In this document: piece by piece, positions 47,607-60,158 of the stretch
Layout of the letters: the number at the start of each line of letters is the position of its first letter
Position numbering within the stretch: position 1 is the stretch's first letter
NCBI GenBank assembly: GCA_029449245.1
Contig: JANATF010000006.1
Location: forward strand, 372,001-436,000
Length of the DNA: 64,000 nucleotides
Reading direction: 5' to 3'
Source: Mortierella alpina
Taxonomy: Eukaryota; Mortierellomycota; Mortierellomycetes; Mortierellales; Mortierellaceae
Notes under the pieces: model-generated
Told to the model about the DNA's origin: nothing
The model's input: only the letters and a program-made list of their open reading frames with translations
The model's database searches: none
Program-made: the position numbers and the translations under genes

Positions 47607-50600
47607 ATGGAAGCAATGATCCCGCCGCTCCCCAGCACCATCGTAGCCACATGCTACATTGCTCTCATCGCCATCCTGGCATGCGTCCAGTTCCATCGGT
47701 CGCAGACTCCCCTGCGCCTCGGTGCTGCAGTCATGGCGGTCTTTGGCCTTTCCATCTCAGCCCTCTCTGTCGTCTATGCGACTGATAAGCTCTCTCTTTC
47801 CGTGTTCTGGGTTTACCAATTTGTGGCCGAATGCATCGCAGTGACCTGGGTGATCACGACCATCATCCATCTCGGCTATGCCTTCTATCCTCTGACACGG
47901 CACCAGACCCTGATATGGCGAACAGCCCTGGGCTCTGTGATCCTCTATGATGTCGTGGCCATCGCCGAGCTCTCCTACTACTGCTACGCCGTCTGGGGTT
48001 CCCAGACGCTCTCGAAGGAGGCCACGCCTGTGCTCTGGATATACTGGGTGAGACAGGTGGTCAAGGTCCTGGCGTGCGCGGTGACCATCGCGTATCTTTT
48101 TGTAAGTCTAGGCTTGTCTCTTGGGCAATGTGCGTGTGGCAGCTCGGCTGTCGTTGTTTTGCGAAACACCAGCATCTGTGCCTCCCCTCCTTGATGTCTC
48201 GACACCCTCTCCCCCCCCCCCTATTCCACGCCAGTACTTTGTGCAGAATAGCCCAGACCGCCGAAGGGTCTCGACGTGAACCCTGTATCTCCTTGTTGGA
48301 TCTGTTACTGGCGTGGCCTCCACCACCATCTGCCTTTACCCCCATCATGCCGCCTTACTGGACTCCAAGAGAAACTGCTGCTCCCAAGCGTAGTTACGCC
48401 TCTCTTTGATTTCGTGTTCACAGAGCAGTAAATTTGCCTCTGTTTCTTGTTGTGTGAATTCGTTACAGTTGCCTCTTGGCCGCCACCACCCCCTCCTTCC
48501 CTTCTTATCTCCTACTGTATTTGTTTTTCTGTATACCTGGAGTATATCGATTTTCATTCCCTTGGCTGTAAAACGCCGAGGAGCGGCAATTCATGCCTCT
48601 GGTAGTGATAAAGGAGGCTGCGATGAAGCTAGGCCGCCGCATCGCCGTCTTTAGCTCAGCGCCTATCGTTGCACATGGTACTAATAACGCCCTCCCTTCT
48701 CACTTCTGCGCAATCTTGATTAATAGGTGCCTTTGGTGCGGCATCATAACAGCACGGGCTTAGCCATGGTCGCAGACAGCAACACACTTGCTGTGGGGAC
48801 ATGGTACTTGAGTGCCCTTGGATTGACGTGTCTGGTGAGTTTGACGTGTCACATTTCACACTCCTTCACGCGTACTTGTTGCCCTTCCATCCTATCCTTG
48901 GCCACCGATGATCCATCGGAGGAATGCAAACCCTGCCCACCCATCTTTGATTTTCTATCCCCAACGTGCGATGGGCCGACGGAACTGAGGGAAAAAAAAC
49001 GAGAGCCATCGCAAACTATCGTTAAACCATCTATGCAGACGTTTGAGAGGAGCCCGATTTTTCTCTCAGTTCCAGCAGGCTGTTATTTGCTTTATGACCG
49101 ACCGAGTTGGTCCTACACACTCTTCGCTCTTTAACCAATTCCGTAAGGTTATTCGCCGTTTGCCTTTCGTTTCATGTCAATAGGGATATACGTCCATGTT
49201 CATTTACTATATGACCAAGCCCAACGAGGTGTTCAGTCCTCAGGCGCAGGCACTAGATCTATGCATTCGGTTGACGGCGTGTCCCATTTTCTCCCTCCCA
49301 CCTCCGCGGATACTCATTCATTACTTCCAGACCAAGTATGGCTCCTCTATCCGGGACGACAATCCAAACACGATGATCGAGGATGGCATCACAAACGACC
49401 CTCGTCCCCGGAGGCCGCCAATGCTTGTCAGCCAGCCTACCTCTTTCTCTTCGAGACGCAACAGTGGTTTTGTTTTTGATCCTCCGTCAACATATCAGGC
49501 CCGATACAGTCTCAGTTATCAATCTCAAAATGCAAGAGGAAATAAGGATCAGGATCGCTTCAAGCATTCTATGGACGAGGAAGTCAACATCGGCAGCACC
49601 TCCTCGAGCTCAGATACAGCTGCAGAGTCTAGCCCGAAACTAAAGCCACTCGCTACCGAGCGGCCCGACTCGCCAAACTTGGACGATGCTGTTTTAACAT
49701 CACTGGCCATTTCTACACCACCCGTTGACATACCATTGACTCCAATCTCAATCCAACCCATGTCGATCAAGGCGCCTTCCTCGGCTTCAGCATCTTCGCC
49801 AGATCAAGAAGAGCTGGAAGAGACCGCAAAGGCTGCACGTCGTATATCTCGACGGTTGACCATGGAGGGCCGCCGCGATGGACTCGACTTCCTGAATATT
49901 GGTGGCTTGATGAGATGGTCTAACCATACTCATGATGTTTTACCTACGACAGCAACATCATCTTCGTCCTCATCGCCCGCAGCCTCGCCGTTTGCATCAG
50001 CACATCCGTTCCCACTCCTTTCTTCACATATCCCGCACAATGGCTCTGCAGAACACAGCCACAGCCCTGCTGAATCACGGATCGGGAAGTTGAGCACAAT
50101 ACTGGATGGCTCTTTCACGGACGATGAGGAAGACGCTGTGAGCGAGCAGACTAGTCAGGAACGATTCATGGTACAGCCGACATCCAGGAAGGAGCAGCAT
50201 TACGGCTGTTCGAGGGCAGGTGTGCAAGACAGCTTATCAATAACGGTGGATAGCAACCATCACCCGCCTTTAGCTTTTGGACAAGGCATCGATCCCACCC
50301 TATTGGAGCCCAAGACGGACCTCAGTAGACACAGAGGCGCACCACCTACATCCTTAATGGTCAAAAAGCTGTCCATGGACAACATTCGTAGGAGGTCTCG
50401 AGATGCATTGGCGCGCTTACAGGAAGGAGGACTCGGAGCTGCGCTCAGTATTTCAGCAACTTCTGGTCCTTTGTCACCGACGATCTTGCGCTCGGGACGG
50501 GGCAACGTTGGCCACCCAATCCTGTCCGAGAAGGCAAATGCGCCCGAGGATCATGATCATCGAACAACACCTTCCTTACCGCACCTGCTGTCATCGTCTA

Positions 50601-50692
50601 AGAGGTTCGCTACAGAGCGTCGACAGGACCAACATATAGACGAGAAGTCTGCAGCAGGGGACGATGGATCTCGGTTGATGCATGAACCCTGA
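47607..50692 (+). CDS. Seven-transmembrane receptor-like protein B (paralogue of A)
   Basis: Three exons, 47607-48101, 48727-48834 and 49184-50692, give 703 residues, all phase 0. Helices lie at about 10-29, 36-57, 64-90, 103-128, 139-165, 180-212 and 218-240. It matches paralogue A in order and motifs: ATCYI in helix 1, GYAFYP against GSGFYP after helix 3, AYLFVPL followed by an HH-containing loop, AVGTWY against AVGVWY, IYY in helix 6, and QAQALDLC before helix 7. An intron in helix 6 occurs at the same place in both. B has an additional intron after AYLF and a much shorter helix 4-5 loop without the NWT/NQS sites. The cytosolic tail (about 460 residues) is Ser-rich and includes SRRLTMEGRR-like basic patches suitable for phosphorylation. 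No named receptor family is recognised; a GPCR-like sensor is inference. Confidence 0.8.
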
Positions 50693-53600
50693 GCATCAAG
50701 CAAACGCTATATATCCCTCCCCTTCTACCCTTCATGCTAGCATGATCTTTTGTACTATATATAATCAAGTCCATCCTTAGATGGTAGTGGACAAGCCATG
50801 CCTTGTCTACTACATAGTTTCGAGCAGACCATCTACATTTCCTTTTTCTTTACTTGAGTCCTATCCAGCGGCGAATTCAAAGTATGTTCATAAAAACGAG
50901 CTATTGATTGAAGCAAGAAAAAAAAATTGCCTTCATGCGCGCATTTGCTTGTTTGGAGGATAGAAAGCAAAACCGCCCCTAATTGCCTTCACGACTTGTG
51001 ATGAATTGCGCCGGTAACCCTTGGCCTGGGTGCTCAGCACTGGCCTCTCGCGTGATATGCTATTTAGTATGTCAAAGTCAACCTGCTTCGAAACTCAAGA
51101 GCTTTGCCTCCCGTTTCCTTTTTTATTTTTTTATTCGCTCAGACGCGAGAAACCCGTTTCTCAAGACTTTAGCAACCCCAGATAGCCTTCAGGGATGCAC
51201 GGTGTAGCGAAGCGAACGTTCTTTTTCATTTCATAATATTAAGTGGTGCTCTTGAGGGCTATTTTCCCCTTTGCATTTCTCTCCTATCTTTTTTTCTTTT
51301 TACAACTCCCCTATTGAGAATGGAAGCTGAGCCTACGCAGATACTAATTTTCTGTAGAAAAGGATGGTCATCGTCCCAGCTTTCAAATCGGGGAAGCTTG
51401 TTGTTCTGAGTCGCACATGAGGTGATGGCTCTCGCGGATGAACTAATAGGAGTAGGGCGGGGGGGGAGGCACAAAGATTCGTGTTAGTTACATGATCCAA
51501 GACGGACATGCAGCTAAAACTCAGGCACAGGCGTCTCTCGCCTGTTTCATCGTAGCGATCAGCGAACACCAGGTCCCGCAGCAAAAAAAAGAAAAAAAAG
51601 AAAAAAAGACCAGACCGAAGATTGAAACGAGAATACCCTCAACTAACGGAACGACAATGGCAGAGGATCAAGAACTTTCATGTCGCTTTCGAAATTCGCG
51701 CCCAAAGGATGCGCGCTGCCTGCATCTTGAAAGGGGCCCAAATCATGCATTTCTGTCTGCAGCGCCTTCAAGTTTTGTGAACTGCGCTCGGAAACGGCCA
51801 AGGCGCCGCTAGCGGCTATGCGAACAACTGAATTAGTTTGTTATGCATCCTTGTGCATACCGTTGTAAACACTCCAAAACACCTGCAGCAGCAGACTTTG
51901 ATCCTGTGGCGCAATCTCCTGATAGAGAGGCCTGCATAGATGGAACAATTGGCAGCTCCCGTTTGCGTTGCGTTTGTTTTGGGGGTCAACGCGAGCCCTA
52001 ACGCAAGTGCCAGGTCCATTTAGGTCACTGCCATGGACGTCAAAACTATACGGTTGGCAGCTATTGTGCTGTGGATCTACATTACGTGGGAGACAAAAAG
52101 CAGAGCATTGTGGGTCTGGTCAATTATTTTGCACAATGAGCATCCAAGCATTCCTCAATTGCTTTGAGCAGTTGGTGAATACAGTACACAACAGACGCAG
52201 AATATTGCAGAATGCGCCCCTGAGTTCAGTTGTGAGCACCAAGAAATATAACCAGAAAACAAACAAAGAGTGGGTGAAGGCTGAAAGGGAACGGCATGAC
52301 CATGAGCGAAAGGCAGCAAGATGCTGGAGTATCCGGGCAGATGGCGAGTGTGATATGGGGAGGATTACGAGGTGGATGGACGGTGTTATAGGGCGGCCCA
52401 TGTCTAGCCTCAGCGTTTCTGGTTGATGTTTCTTTGCCATGGTTTACGTTTGATGCTAAGCATTAGCTATGCAATGGTGATGTATCGCCAGAGCCAGCCT
52501 CAAAGACACTTCCAAGCCGGCTTGCCCTTTATTTTCATCCTTCCTCTCTGCCCCTTTTTTTCCAAGGCTCTGAACAGAAATAGAACTTCGAAAAAAAAAA
52601 AAAAAGGCAAAGTGCCTTGGACTCAGAACCGTGTCGTACGTCTGCATGTGTCCATTCCAGCAGCACCTAAACACCGATCTCAGTGCACCGTCCATCACCT
52701 GTGTGTGTGCATGCGTTCTTGATATCTTTCCCATGCAGCCATATACTCTTTTTGCACTGTCCTTAGACTCCCTCCCGTCTCCTGTCCCCCTCCCCTTTCT
52801 TTTTTTCAGGCTTTGGTCTCTCTGTTGCTTTGTGTATATTCCATATCTGCCACTCCCTCTCGTTTCTCCTCTCGGTTGTGTATCGGCCCAGCTGCTGCCT
52901 CATCGTTGTGGTCGTGCAGAGGCAGGCATGCTAAAGCTAAAACCTCTCGTTAACAGGTCGCCAGGTGACAACTGGCGCGTTGCGCGGGATCCAGTACGGC
53001 TTTTGCCATCGGAATGATAGCCTTGCATGCTGCTGATGGATGCACCATTGCAAGTTGCTCCAAGGTTCATTACCCCATTGCTCTTAAAGTTTATGGTCGT
53101 GAGATGTCTCCCGTTTTAAGGGATCCCCAAGTGGACTTCTGAGCGCGTTTGAGGTACCTTCGCCCAGCCATGGCGATGCCCTTAACAGCCCTGCTCAGCA
53201 CTGTGGCGTGCAACACCTTAGGTCTCGAACCCTTCTTCCCGATCCACATCCTCGTGTCCCCATAACCGCCAGCCGCTGCCTTCTCTGCCTTAAAGGATAT
53301 CTGCCTAATACTCTCTTCTCTTTCTCTCTTTCTCTCTCTCGCACACTCTTCTATCTCTCTCGCTCGCCCGCACTCCCTTTCCTCTTTTCTCATTCTCGTT
53401 TCTGCACCCTTTCCTCTTCCTTCCCGCGCCGCACGCTCTCCTTCACCTCCTTCTGCTCATCCATTTCCTCTCCAAAGCCCAGTCCTTGCTTTATAATCAC
53501 AGCGATCAGCAATAACGTTCCTCCTCCGTTCCCTACTCCGTTCCTTGCACCCTCTTACCCTCCGTTATCCATCCACCTTCACTGTGCAACGCCCACCACA

Positions 53601-54680
53601 ACGTCCATCTCAACGCCCAACCGTCGACCTTTCCACCCTCTCGTTTTCCTCTTCTCTTTTCGTTCTCCTTCTCTTCTCATTCATTCTCTAACCACTGCTA
53701 CTTACCAACTGGCTGGTATAGCTGAGATCATAAAAAAAAGACTCAAAAGTCTATTCTTTGATCCAGTCCCCTCTGTGAAGGCCCTCATAGAACCACCAAA
53801 CTGTAAGCATCTAAAGTGGGCATGAGGTTGCTATTGTCCACCTCAGTCATCTGGGTCTTTGTGAGTCTATTGTGAACTCGGTCGCTCGTTTCAAACGCCA
53901 GTGCTAGGCTGGTGCGTGCGATCGTCAAGTCTGCCCTGTTGCGCGAAGACGCGAGGGCCACATTTCTTCCTTACTATTCAACTTTTTAGTGTGTTTGGTG
54001 CAACAACTGTTAATTCCCTTGTGTTCCCATTCATTACCATCCTTCGCTTGTACCCCCTTATTTTCTCCATGCATCTCATCTAGTACGCATTCCTGATACA
54101 TGTACGCCCAAAAAAAAAGGCTTTGCATACACCTCGACAACCGCCCTGCCATAATTCCCTCGTTACATTCGCATTATGGTTCGGCGCGTCATATTGATCA
54201 GCTAAAAGGATGTGAAAAGATGAGTCTGTGGTCCACAGCAACGAGAAAAAGAAAAAGAAAGTCCCTTCTCCAACCGACAACCATGGGAGTACCAGAGCTC
54301 TCAGGCACAGAGTTGATCTAAGCATTGGGCATGGACAATAGACTTCCTAATTGCCGCATGAATGCGTTTCATGTTTGCGCCGGCGTAAATTGTTTGTTGT
54401 TTGTGACACGGTCCCCCATCTCTTTCTGGTCGAGCGAAAAGAGGCGCGAGCGCAATTGACGCGTGAAATACTGAGATGCAACACGTTTTTAAAATTAGAC
54501 GTCTTCGTTACCTCTTTCCCTCTCCCAGCCAGGACAAGCCGATAGCTGCATAACGAGCCCCTTCCTCCCTACTTTCCCTCGCCTTTCGGTGCAACCAAGC
54601 CGTGCCCAAGCGCGCAAACTGCGGTTATTTTAAAAAAACAATCCTCATTATTTTTCGAAGGCCGCGCAATCAAATTCGTA
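50693..54680. other. 4.0 kb gap: 7TM gene B 3' flank and long leader of zinc-finger gene B
   Basis: No credible gene is seen. There are A runs (about 50921-50929, 51583-51606, 52590-52604) and an ACAGTAC copy near 52181. A strong CT-rich tract spans about 53297-53700, and the 205-codon ORF in it (53208-53825) is a pyrimidine-tract artefact. The layout mirrors the region upstream of zinc-finger gene A, suggesting a conserved long promoter or 5' UTR. Confidence 0.5.
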
Positions 54681-57413
54681 ATGGCCGACCACACAGGTAA
54701 GGCACTCACGCAGTGCGCAAGGTATACGTGCGGGTACATCAGCTCGTTCTAACCTACAATGATGCTTCGTATGCAGCTGTAGCCGACTGTAATCAAGCAA
54801 TGCCCACCACCTCTGGGCCTGGTTCAGGTACATCCAGAGCCTCTGGTCTTGTGTCTGCCGACTCTGCCCAACCTTCTTCTCCCATGGAAGTTCTTGCTGC
54901 CGAGGAGCATGAGCTGGCCGCGCCAATTGTTTTATCATCCCATCATTCTTCCCCTATGTTTCTCAAAGGTGCTAAAAGTAATATCATGCTTGGAGCCACA
55001 CCTATCCCTCACCCTCTATCGATGAACACTGAAGGCAACTCTCTGCATCACTTTCAAGCCAACATGAACCACGGTAACATGTACGCCCATTCCACACCTA
55101 ATTCGGCGTATATTCACGCGGCCCTAGGCCCTCTGGCTCACTCGTCTCCAGTCCCCGGCTACTCCTCGGCTACTATCCCGAGCTCTACCACTGCAGCATT
55201 TATGGCTATGCACGGGCATAACACTAGTCTATACGATTCCCCACGACGAAACTCTGTCCCCACCCTCACTGCTGGTCAAGCGGAGCACAAGCGAAAAAAA
55301 TCATCTGAAGAAAAGACGTTGCATCGCCAATCGTCATGGTCCAACCTTTCGTCCACTTCGTCAATGATGGGTGGCTTCCCTAGCGCCCCGCTACCCGGCC
55401 TTCATCCTCCGCAGGCAGCGAGTCACGTCGATCCAGCCATGATGAACTACTATCGCACTCAGGTCTCGCAGCACAACCTCAACCAGGTCATGCCGTCTTC
55501 GGCGCATTCCTCCGCATGCCCGTCGCCTATGCCAGAGACCTTCTTGCCCGGTTCGATGCTCAGCAACATGACTTCATCTCCCCTCGCAAGTCTCTGCTCG
55601 AGTGAGAATCAAGGAGCGAACAAAGCCAAGCGCAACAACTCGATTTGCTCCACCACAAGCATGTCTTCGACGGGAAGCGCGTCCAGCAACAGCAACAATA
55701 ACAATAACAAGCACCCATGCCGCTTCTCGAACTGCGGTTGGACTTTTAAACGCTACGAGCATTTGAAAAGGCACATGCTCGTCCATTCCAAGGAACGTCC
55801 CTTCGTCTGCGATTACCACGGCTGCAACAAAACCTTTAGTCGGTCAGATAACTTTTCGGCTCATCTTCGAACGCATTCCAACAAAAAGGGCTCCATCTCC
55901 TCTTCGCCTTCTGAGCATCACCATCATCGTCATGACAGCCAGGCCACTGGAAGAGAGGACGATGACAGCGAATCGCCTGTTAAGCAAGAATCGCTTGAGC
56001 AGTTCCATGGGACATCCGAGTATGGACAGAGCTACTCGCCTACCCAGTCTCCTGCAGAGCACGCGCCGTCATCGATGAGTGATGAAGAACCATTCGGCAT
56101 GATGAGCGGTTCTGGATACTCCTTTGGAAATAATGCCATCTATCCGATCGATCCGCTCGATCATTTGAGCGGGATGGTTCCTCGATTTGACACGATCCGT
56201 CTTGATTTGAAGTCCGTGGCACCCAGCGATATTCATAAACACAACTACGGAGATGATTCAAACACCGAGGCACTGCTGTCAGGCACCGCAAATCCCAACG
56301 GTGAATCGCCACATCCCTCACCCATGCCCCATTACGAGCACTTCACGTTTCCCTCGTCCATCTCGACACACTTCATGCCGATGCTGAATGGTGGTTTCCC
56401 AATAGATCACTCCAGTCTTCACCAACATCAACACCACGCGTTACAACATCAGCCCTCTCAAGAGTCCATCTCCTCGAGCCCGTACTCATCTTTGCCCTCT
56501 GCAGACTCATCCACGACCTCCATATCCACGTTTCACAGCACTCCCAGCTATCATCCCAATGAACACGACTTGAGAGGCTTCCCATTCACGAATGGTGGTG
56601 TCCATGGTTCTCTCGACTCGAACGACATGCATTATCCGCCCACAGCTCCACAGATGAGCGAGGATGGATCGATCATGCACCATCATCCCCTCCACCCAAG
56701 CTCCTTCCATCATCATGGCAGCCATACAGATCTGCAGATGCTCCACCATCCGTCGTTCCCTGCCATCCATCATACTACATCCACATCCGCTCTGCCGCCC
56801 CATCCATTGATGTCGACTACGTCTCCATTCGCTGCCACTCCTGGATTGAACGAGCCGCTTTATACCACTCCTTCCTCATCCAGTTCTTCAGTGTCTTCGA
56901 GCCTAGCAGGATCGCGAGGTAAGAAATTATCGAATACGATCTATGTCTTAATCTACTACTTGATCGTATTTGAAATTGCCTTCCTTGGTTGCTGACACTG
57001 AACGCTTACCCTCAACAAAAACATTGCTTTTGGTCCCTCTATTACAAAATAGTCGCAGCCAATACCGACGCCATCACTGGCAGTGCGAGTGCTGCCAACT
57101 CCAGCAGTGGCGGCAGCAGCGGAAACAGCAGTGGAAGCACTGGTAGCAAACATGGCGGCTCTGGTAAGCACCATACCTGCTCAGTTTCCGGATGCTCCAA
57201 GAGATTCAAGCGCCTAGAGCATTTGAAGCGTCACATCAAGACTCATACATTGGAGCGGCCCTTCAACTGTCCATACGCGACTTGCACCAAGAAGTTTTCG
57301 CGGTCAGATAATTTGTGTAAGTACCGATTTTTTACTTTGAACGCCAGATGTATCTGGGTTTCATGTCGGATGTTTGCTAGAGTTGTGTCTCTCTTCCGCC
57401 TTTCATTCTTTCA

Positions 57414-57447
<34 letters not shown>

Positions 57448-57661
57448 ACTTCTGAGTTCATTTCTGAGTTTTTGCTTTCTCTCTGGGCGCCGTGAATGGT
57501 GACAACATAATGACAAACGGCTAACACTTGCTTGTCGTCACCCATCTGCAATATGTACCATTTTGATAGCGCAACATGTCAAGACCCATCTACGACAACT
57601 GAACAAACAGCAGAATAAGCAGCGTAATCAGGCACAGGCTCAGGCACAACATGCACTGTAA
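54681..57661 (+). CDS. C2H2 zinc-finger transcription factor B (paralogue of A)
   Basis: Four exons: 54681-54696 (16 nt), 54777-56918, 57053-57316 and 57570-57661, giving 837 residues with all junctions in phase 1. The tiny first exon encodes MADHT plus one base. Its intron has a TTCTAAC branch point, and using it avoids an awkward N-terminus. Finger pair 1 (about 316-375) and pair 2 (about 758-815) are C-x4-C-x12-H-x3-H, with [38 protein letters not shown] and FSRSDNL. The last intron falls after SDNL, exactly as in paralogue A. Shared middle motifs include [15 protein letters not shown] (near residue 468), NPNGESP and a SISTHFMP block. The middle is His/Ser-rich. The C-terminus ends in Gln/Asn/Ala repeats. 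The acceptor of exon 3 could also be at 57059, which drops two residues. It is a DNA-binding regulator with unknown targets. Confidence 0.88.
57414..57448. repeat. C10 followed by (CT)n in the last intron of zinc-finger gene B
   Basis: Ten C and then about twelve CT units lie inside the intron that splits the last finger. Paralogue A has a different pyrimidine repeat in the same intron. Confidence 0.9.
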
Positions 57662-58829
57662 CTGATTCAGGCACAAACGTGTTTCAAACCATGTGTGCTA
57701 GCACCGACAAGCACCCTCTCCCCCAAAAACTTGCATGCATCGTGCTGCTGTATTCGTATCTTCTCACCTCCGATCCAACTGCTATAGCCAAACCTGGTAC
57801 CCCTCTCCCTCTTCCTCCCAAAGACTGGTATCTGCAGCTAGATAGAATCGGCTCTTGTACATTTTTCCTTATACGCGTCTGTTGTCAACTATAAATCACT
57901 AGACTAAATAACTTCTATTGGATCATTTACATTGCGCGCCATGGATAGTGGCGTTGCAAGGCTTGTCGTTAAGATATGGCAGTATGCCTCCTGCTTTCCA
58001 ACGCCAGTAGCCTTGGGGAAGGGGGATGGAGAGGCGAAGGTGGGGATGTGAATGCCGCAGCTGATGCATCTGTGCCAAGAACGATTAGGTGCACTAGAAC
58101 TTACCACGACGATCTGCTGCTGCCCCTCCATGATCCAACCTCCACGTTGATTGTATTTTTCCCTTCCCACAGGCAATCCAAAAGAGAGAGCCTACTGGGA
58201 ACAAAAAAGAAAAATCATATTTGAGGCGTCCCAGTCTGCGCCTCGATCCAGCGCCTCCTTGACCGCAGTAGGATAGGTTCAATGAATGCGCTGTGGATGG
58301 GCGAATGCGATGGATTTTCCGTTGCTCATAGTCTGCCGCGTTACCATTCTTTTTATCTGTACCTGCTGAGGTAGAAAGTAGAATAAGAAAAAAAAAACGC
58401 CTCATGGATCAAGTCGGAATAAGGTTATGGGACGGAAGGTACCTTCCGCTTAGAGCGAACCCAAGAGTGTCGATACCGTGGCACTGACTATCCCGGTGAG
58501 CCCTGTTTCGCCCGAAAAAAAATGAGTGCAGCTCCCATGGCATTGTCACACAACCTCCGACATCGTCATCTGCTTCCTCCTTTCTTGTCAATTCAGTTGT
58601 TCGCACTGTTGTCCAGCACCGACGCTTGTTCTTCGCCACCACGAAGAATGTCGCTTTTTTTCCGCATGCGTTAAGGGAATTCTCGTTCGCCAAGCAGAGG
58701 CGCTGCCAAAAAAAATCTATAAAAGCATCGTTCATTCGCCCCTGCTCTGATCTCTCGTATACCATCACCGACATTTTCAAAATACCACGCACAAAGAAAT
58801 CTCGTTCACCAACGCAACAAACTAGCAGA
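57662..58829. other. Intergenic region upstream of the small orphan gene
   Basis: 1.2 kb with zinc-finger gene B 3' flank on the left. Nothing recognisable is seen apart from the TATA-like element near the right end; ORFs here are short or antisense to no known family. Confidence 0.4.
58717..58724 (+). promoter_or_regulatory. TATA box candidate of the small orphan gene
   Basis: CTATAAAAG lies about 110 bp before the ATG at 58830, and the sequence after it is CT-rich as in an initiator region. It is one of the clearest TATA elements in the window and suggests an inducible or highly expressed gene. Confidence 0.55.
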
Positions 58830-59354
58830 ATGGCTCTTGATTCCAAAAACAACCAATCCCATTACGGTCACCAACAAAACCACTACATCGAAAGCCCTGA
58901 AGATATCTTCAGCTCCTGGTCCATCCACGATCAACAGTCCACGATGGTTGAATCAAACACTCGTAAACACATGCACCATGAGGATCACCGCACTCTCTCC
59001 GCTGAGGATTTGACAGCCAAATTGCAGAGGTTGCATGAAGAACAGCAACAACACGCTCAGGGGCTGTCGAACGACGGCCACCACCGTCCTCACAGGGGGG
59101 CCCCACCAACGTTCCAGATCGATGCGGCGCTTCAAAAGCGTACCCACGATGCCATCCATGAGATCCTGGACCGACTTGAGCGCCAGAGAGAGAACAACTT
59201 CATGACAACCGAGGAAGCCATGCCTGGCATGGCGGAGAACAGCGCCGATCGACTCCGACCCACCCACCGCCTGAACCCAAGCCTTCTGATGAGAGAATCC
59301 AGCACGCTACGACAGAGCCACGGCAACGCCAATCTGCGGCACTCCTGTGGCTGA
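58830..59354 (+). CDS. Small orphan protein, 174 residues, single exon
   Basis: I do not recognise a family. The frame opens further upstream (58626), but the ATG at 58830 follows a TATA-like element and leader and starts a clean hydrophilic protein (MALDSKNNQSHYGHQQ). The N-terminal 40 residues are Asn/Gln/His-rich. A helical segment with LSAEDLTAKLQRLHEEQQQH and another with DAIHEILDRLERQRENN could form short coiled coils. It is soluble, with no signal peptide or membrane helix. A composition rich in His, Gln and Arg resembles a small stress-related or regulatory protein, but no function can be assigned. An AATAAA lies about 500 nt downstream. Confidence 0.65.
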   Translation: MALDSKNNQSHYGHQQNHYIESPEDIFSSWSIHDQQSTMVESNTRKHMHHEDHRTLSAEDLTAKLQRLHEEQQQHAQGLSNDGHHRPHRGAPPTFQIDAALQKRTHDAIHEILDRLERQRENNFMTTEEAMPGMAENSADRLRPTHRLNPSLLMRESSTLRQSHGNANLRHSCG

Positions 59355-60158
59355 CAGGATCCAGACAACCATCTGACATTTGAACGACGAAACAACAAAC
59401 GTAACACGCACAGACACACGCTACACGGTTTCCCAACTTCAGGCTGAAAACATACTCCACAAAAAAAAAGCAGTAGATCCAGGTGCTTACAAGCAACTCA
59501 ACCCAACTGACTGAGTGACTGACTGACTGTCGACTCCCAGGATCGACCAAAACGACGACACAACGGCATACCGGCCTTTTGCTATACAATCTACTGCGCC
59601 TAGATTTTTTAAAATCGCCTCCACTCTTGCCAACCACTAGCAATTGACGCGGCTCACACCTGGTTCAACAAAGTGCACAATCACGTAGCACATTCTAGTC
59701 AACATGGCGCACCTGACTGAGGCATACTTGGCAAGCCTTCTATACCCCCCCTGCGCCTTCTACCAGTCCCGGATCGACCACCTTCGCCTATGCATGCAAG
59801 GAACCTTCTATATGACCTAGATCTCTCTACTCATGATAATGATGGCAACGAAGATAATAAATGACAGTAGCTGTATCTGTCTGTGTTGAATGGCTGTGGA
59901 TGCTATTTCCAACCTTGACTACAAGCTGCCCGGGAGATCCTGCATGCAAGTGTGCACCTTGTTCAAAGATTGCATAAAGGGGTGCGATTTTTTTTTTTGT
60001 TTTTTGTACGGCGTGGTTGACCTCGAAGAGCCAGAGCGATCCCCGCTTTTGCGTGTCGTCTCGTTCTCCTTTCTTCTCTCAACACTATTTTCTTTCCCAC
60101 AACACTCTCCTTCGCCTCCAAAAAAAAATCCACCTTTTTCAAAGCATCGCTTTCTCCC
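59355..60158. other. Intergenic region between the orphan gene and the alcohol dehydrogenase
   Basis: Left: 3' flank with a candidate AATAAA at 59856-59861. Right: a T-rich stretch (about 59990-60007) and a pyrimidine-rich leader running to the ATG at 60159. No gene is seen. Confidence 0.45.

Noticed and set aside
53215-53240. GGTCTCGAACCC resembling a tRNA T-arm
   Set aside because: No cloverleaf can be drawn from flanking sequence.
53208-53825. 205-codon ORF upstream of zinc-finger gene B
   Set aside because: It lies in a CT-rich tract; the translation is Ser/Leu/Phe/Pro low complexity with no domain and fits a leader sequence.
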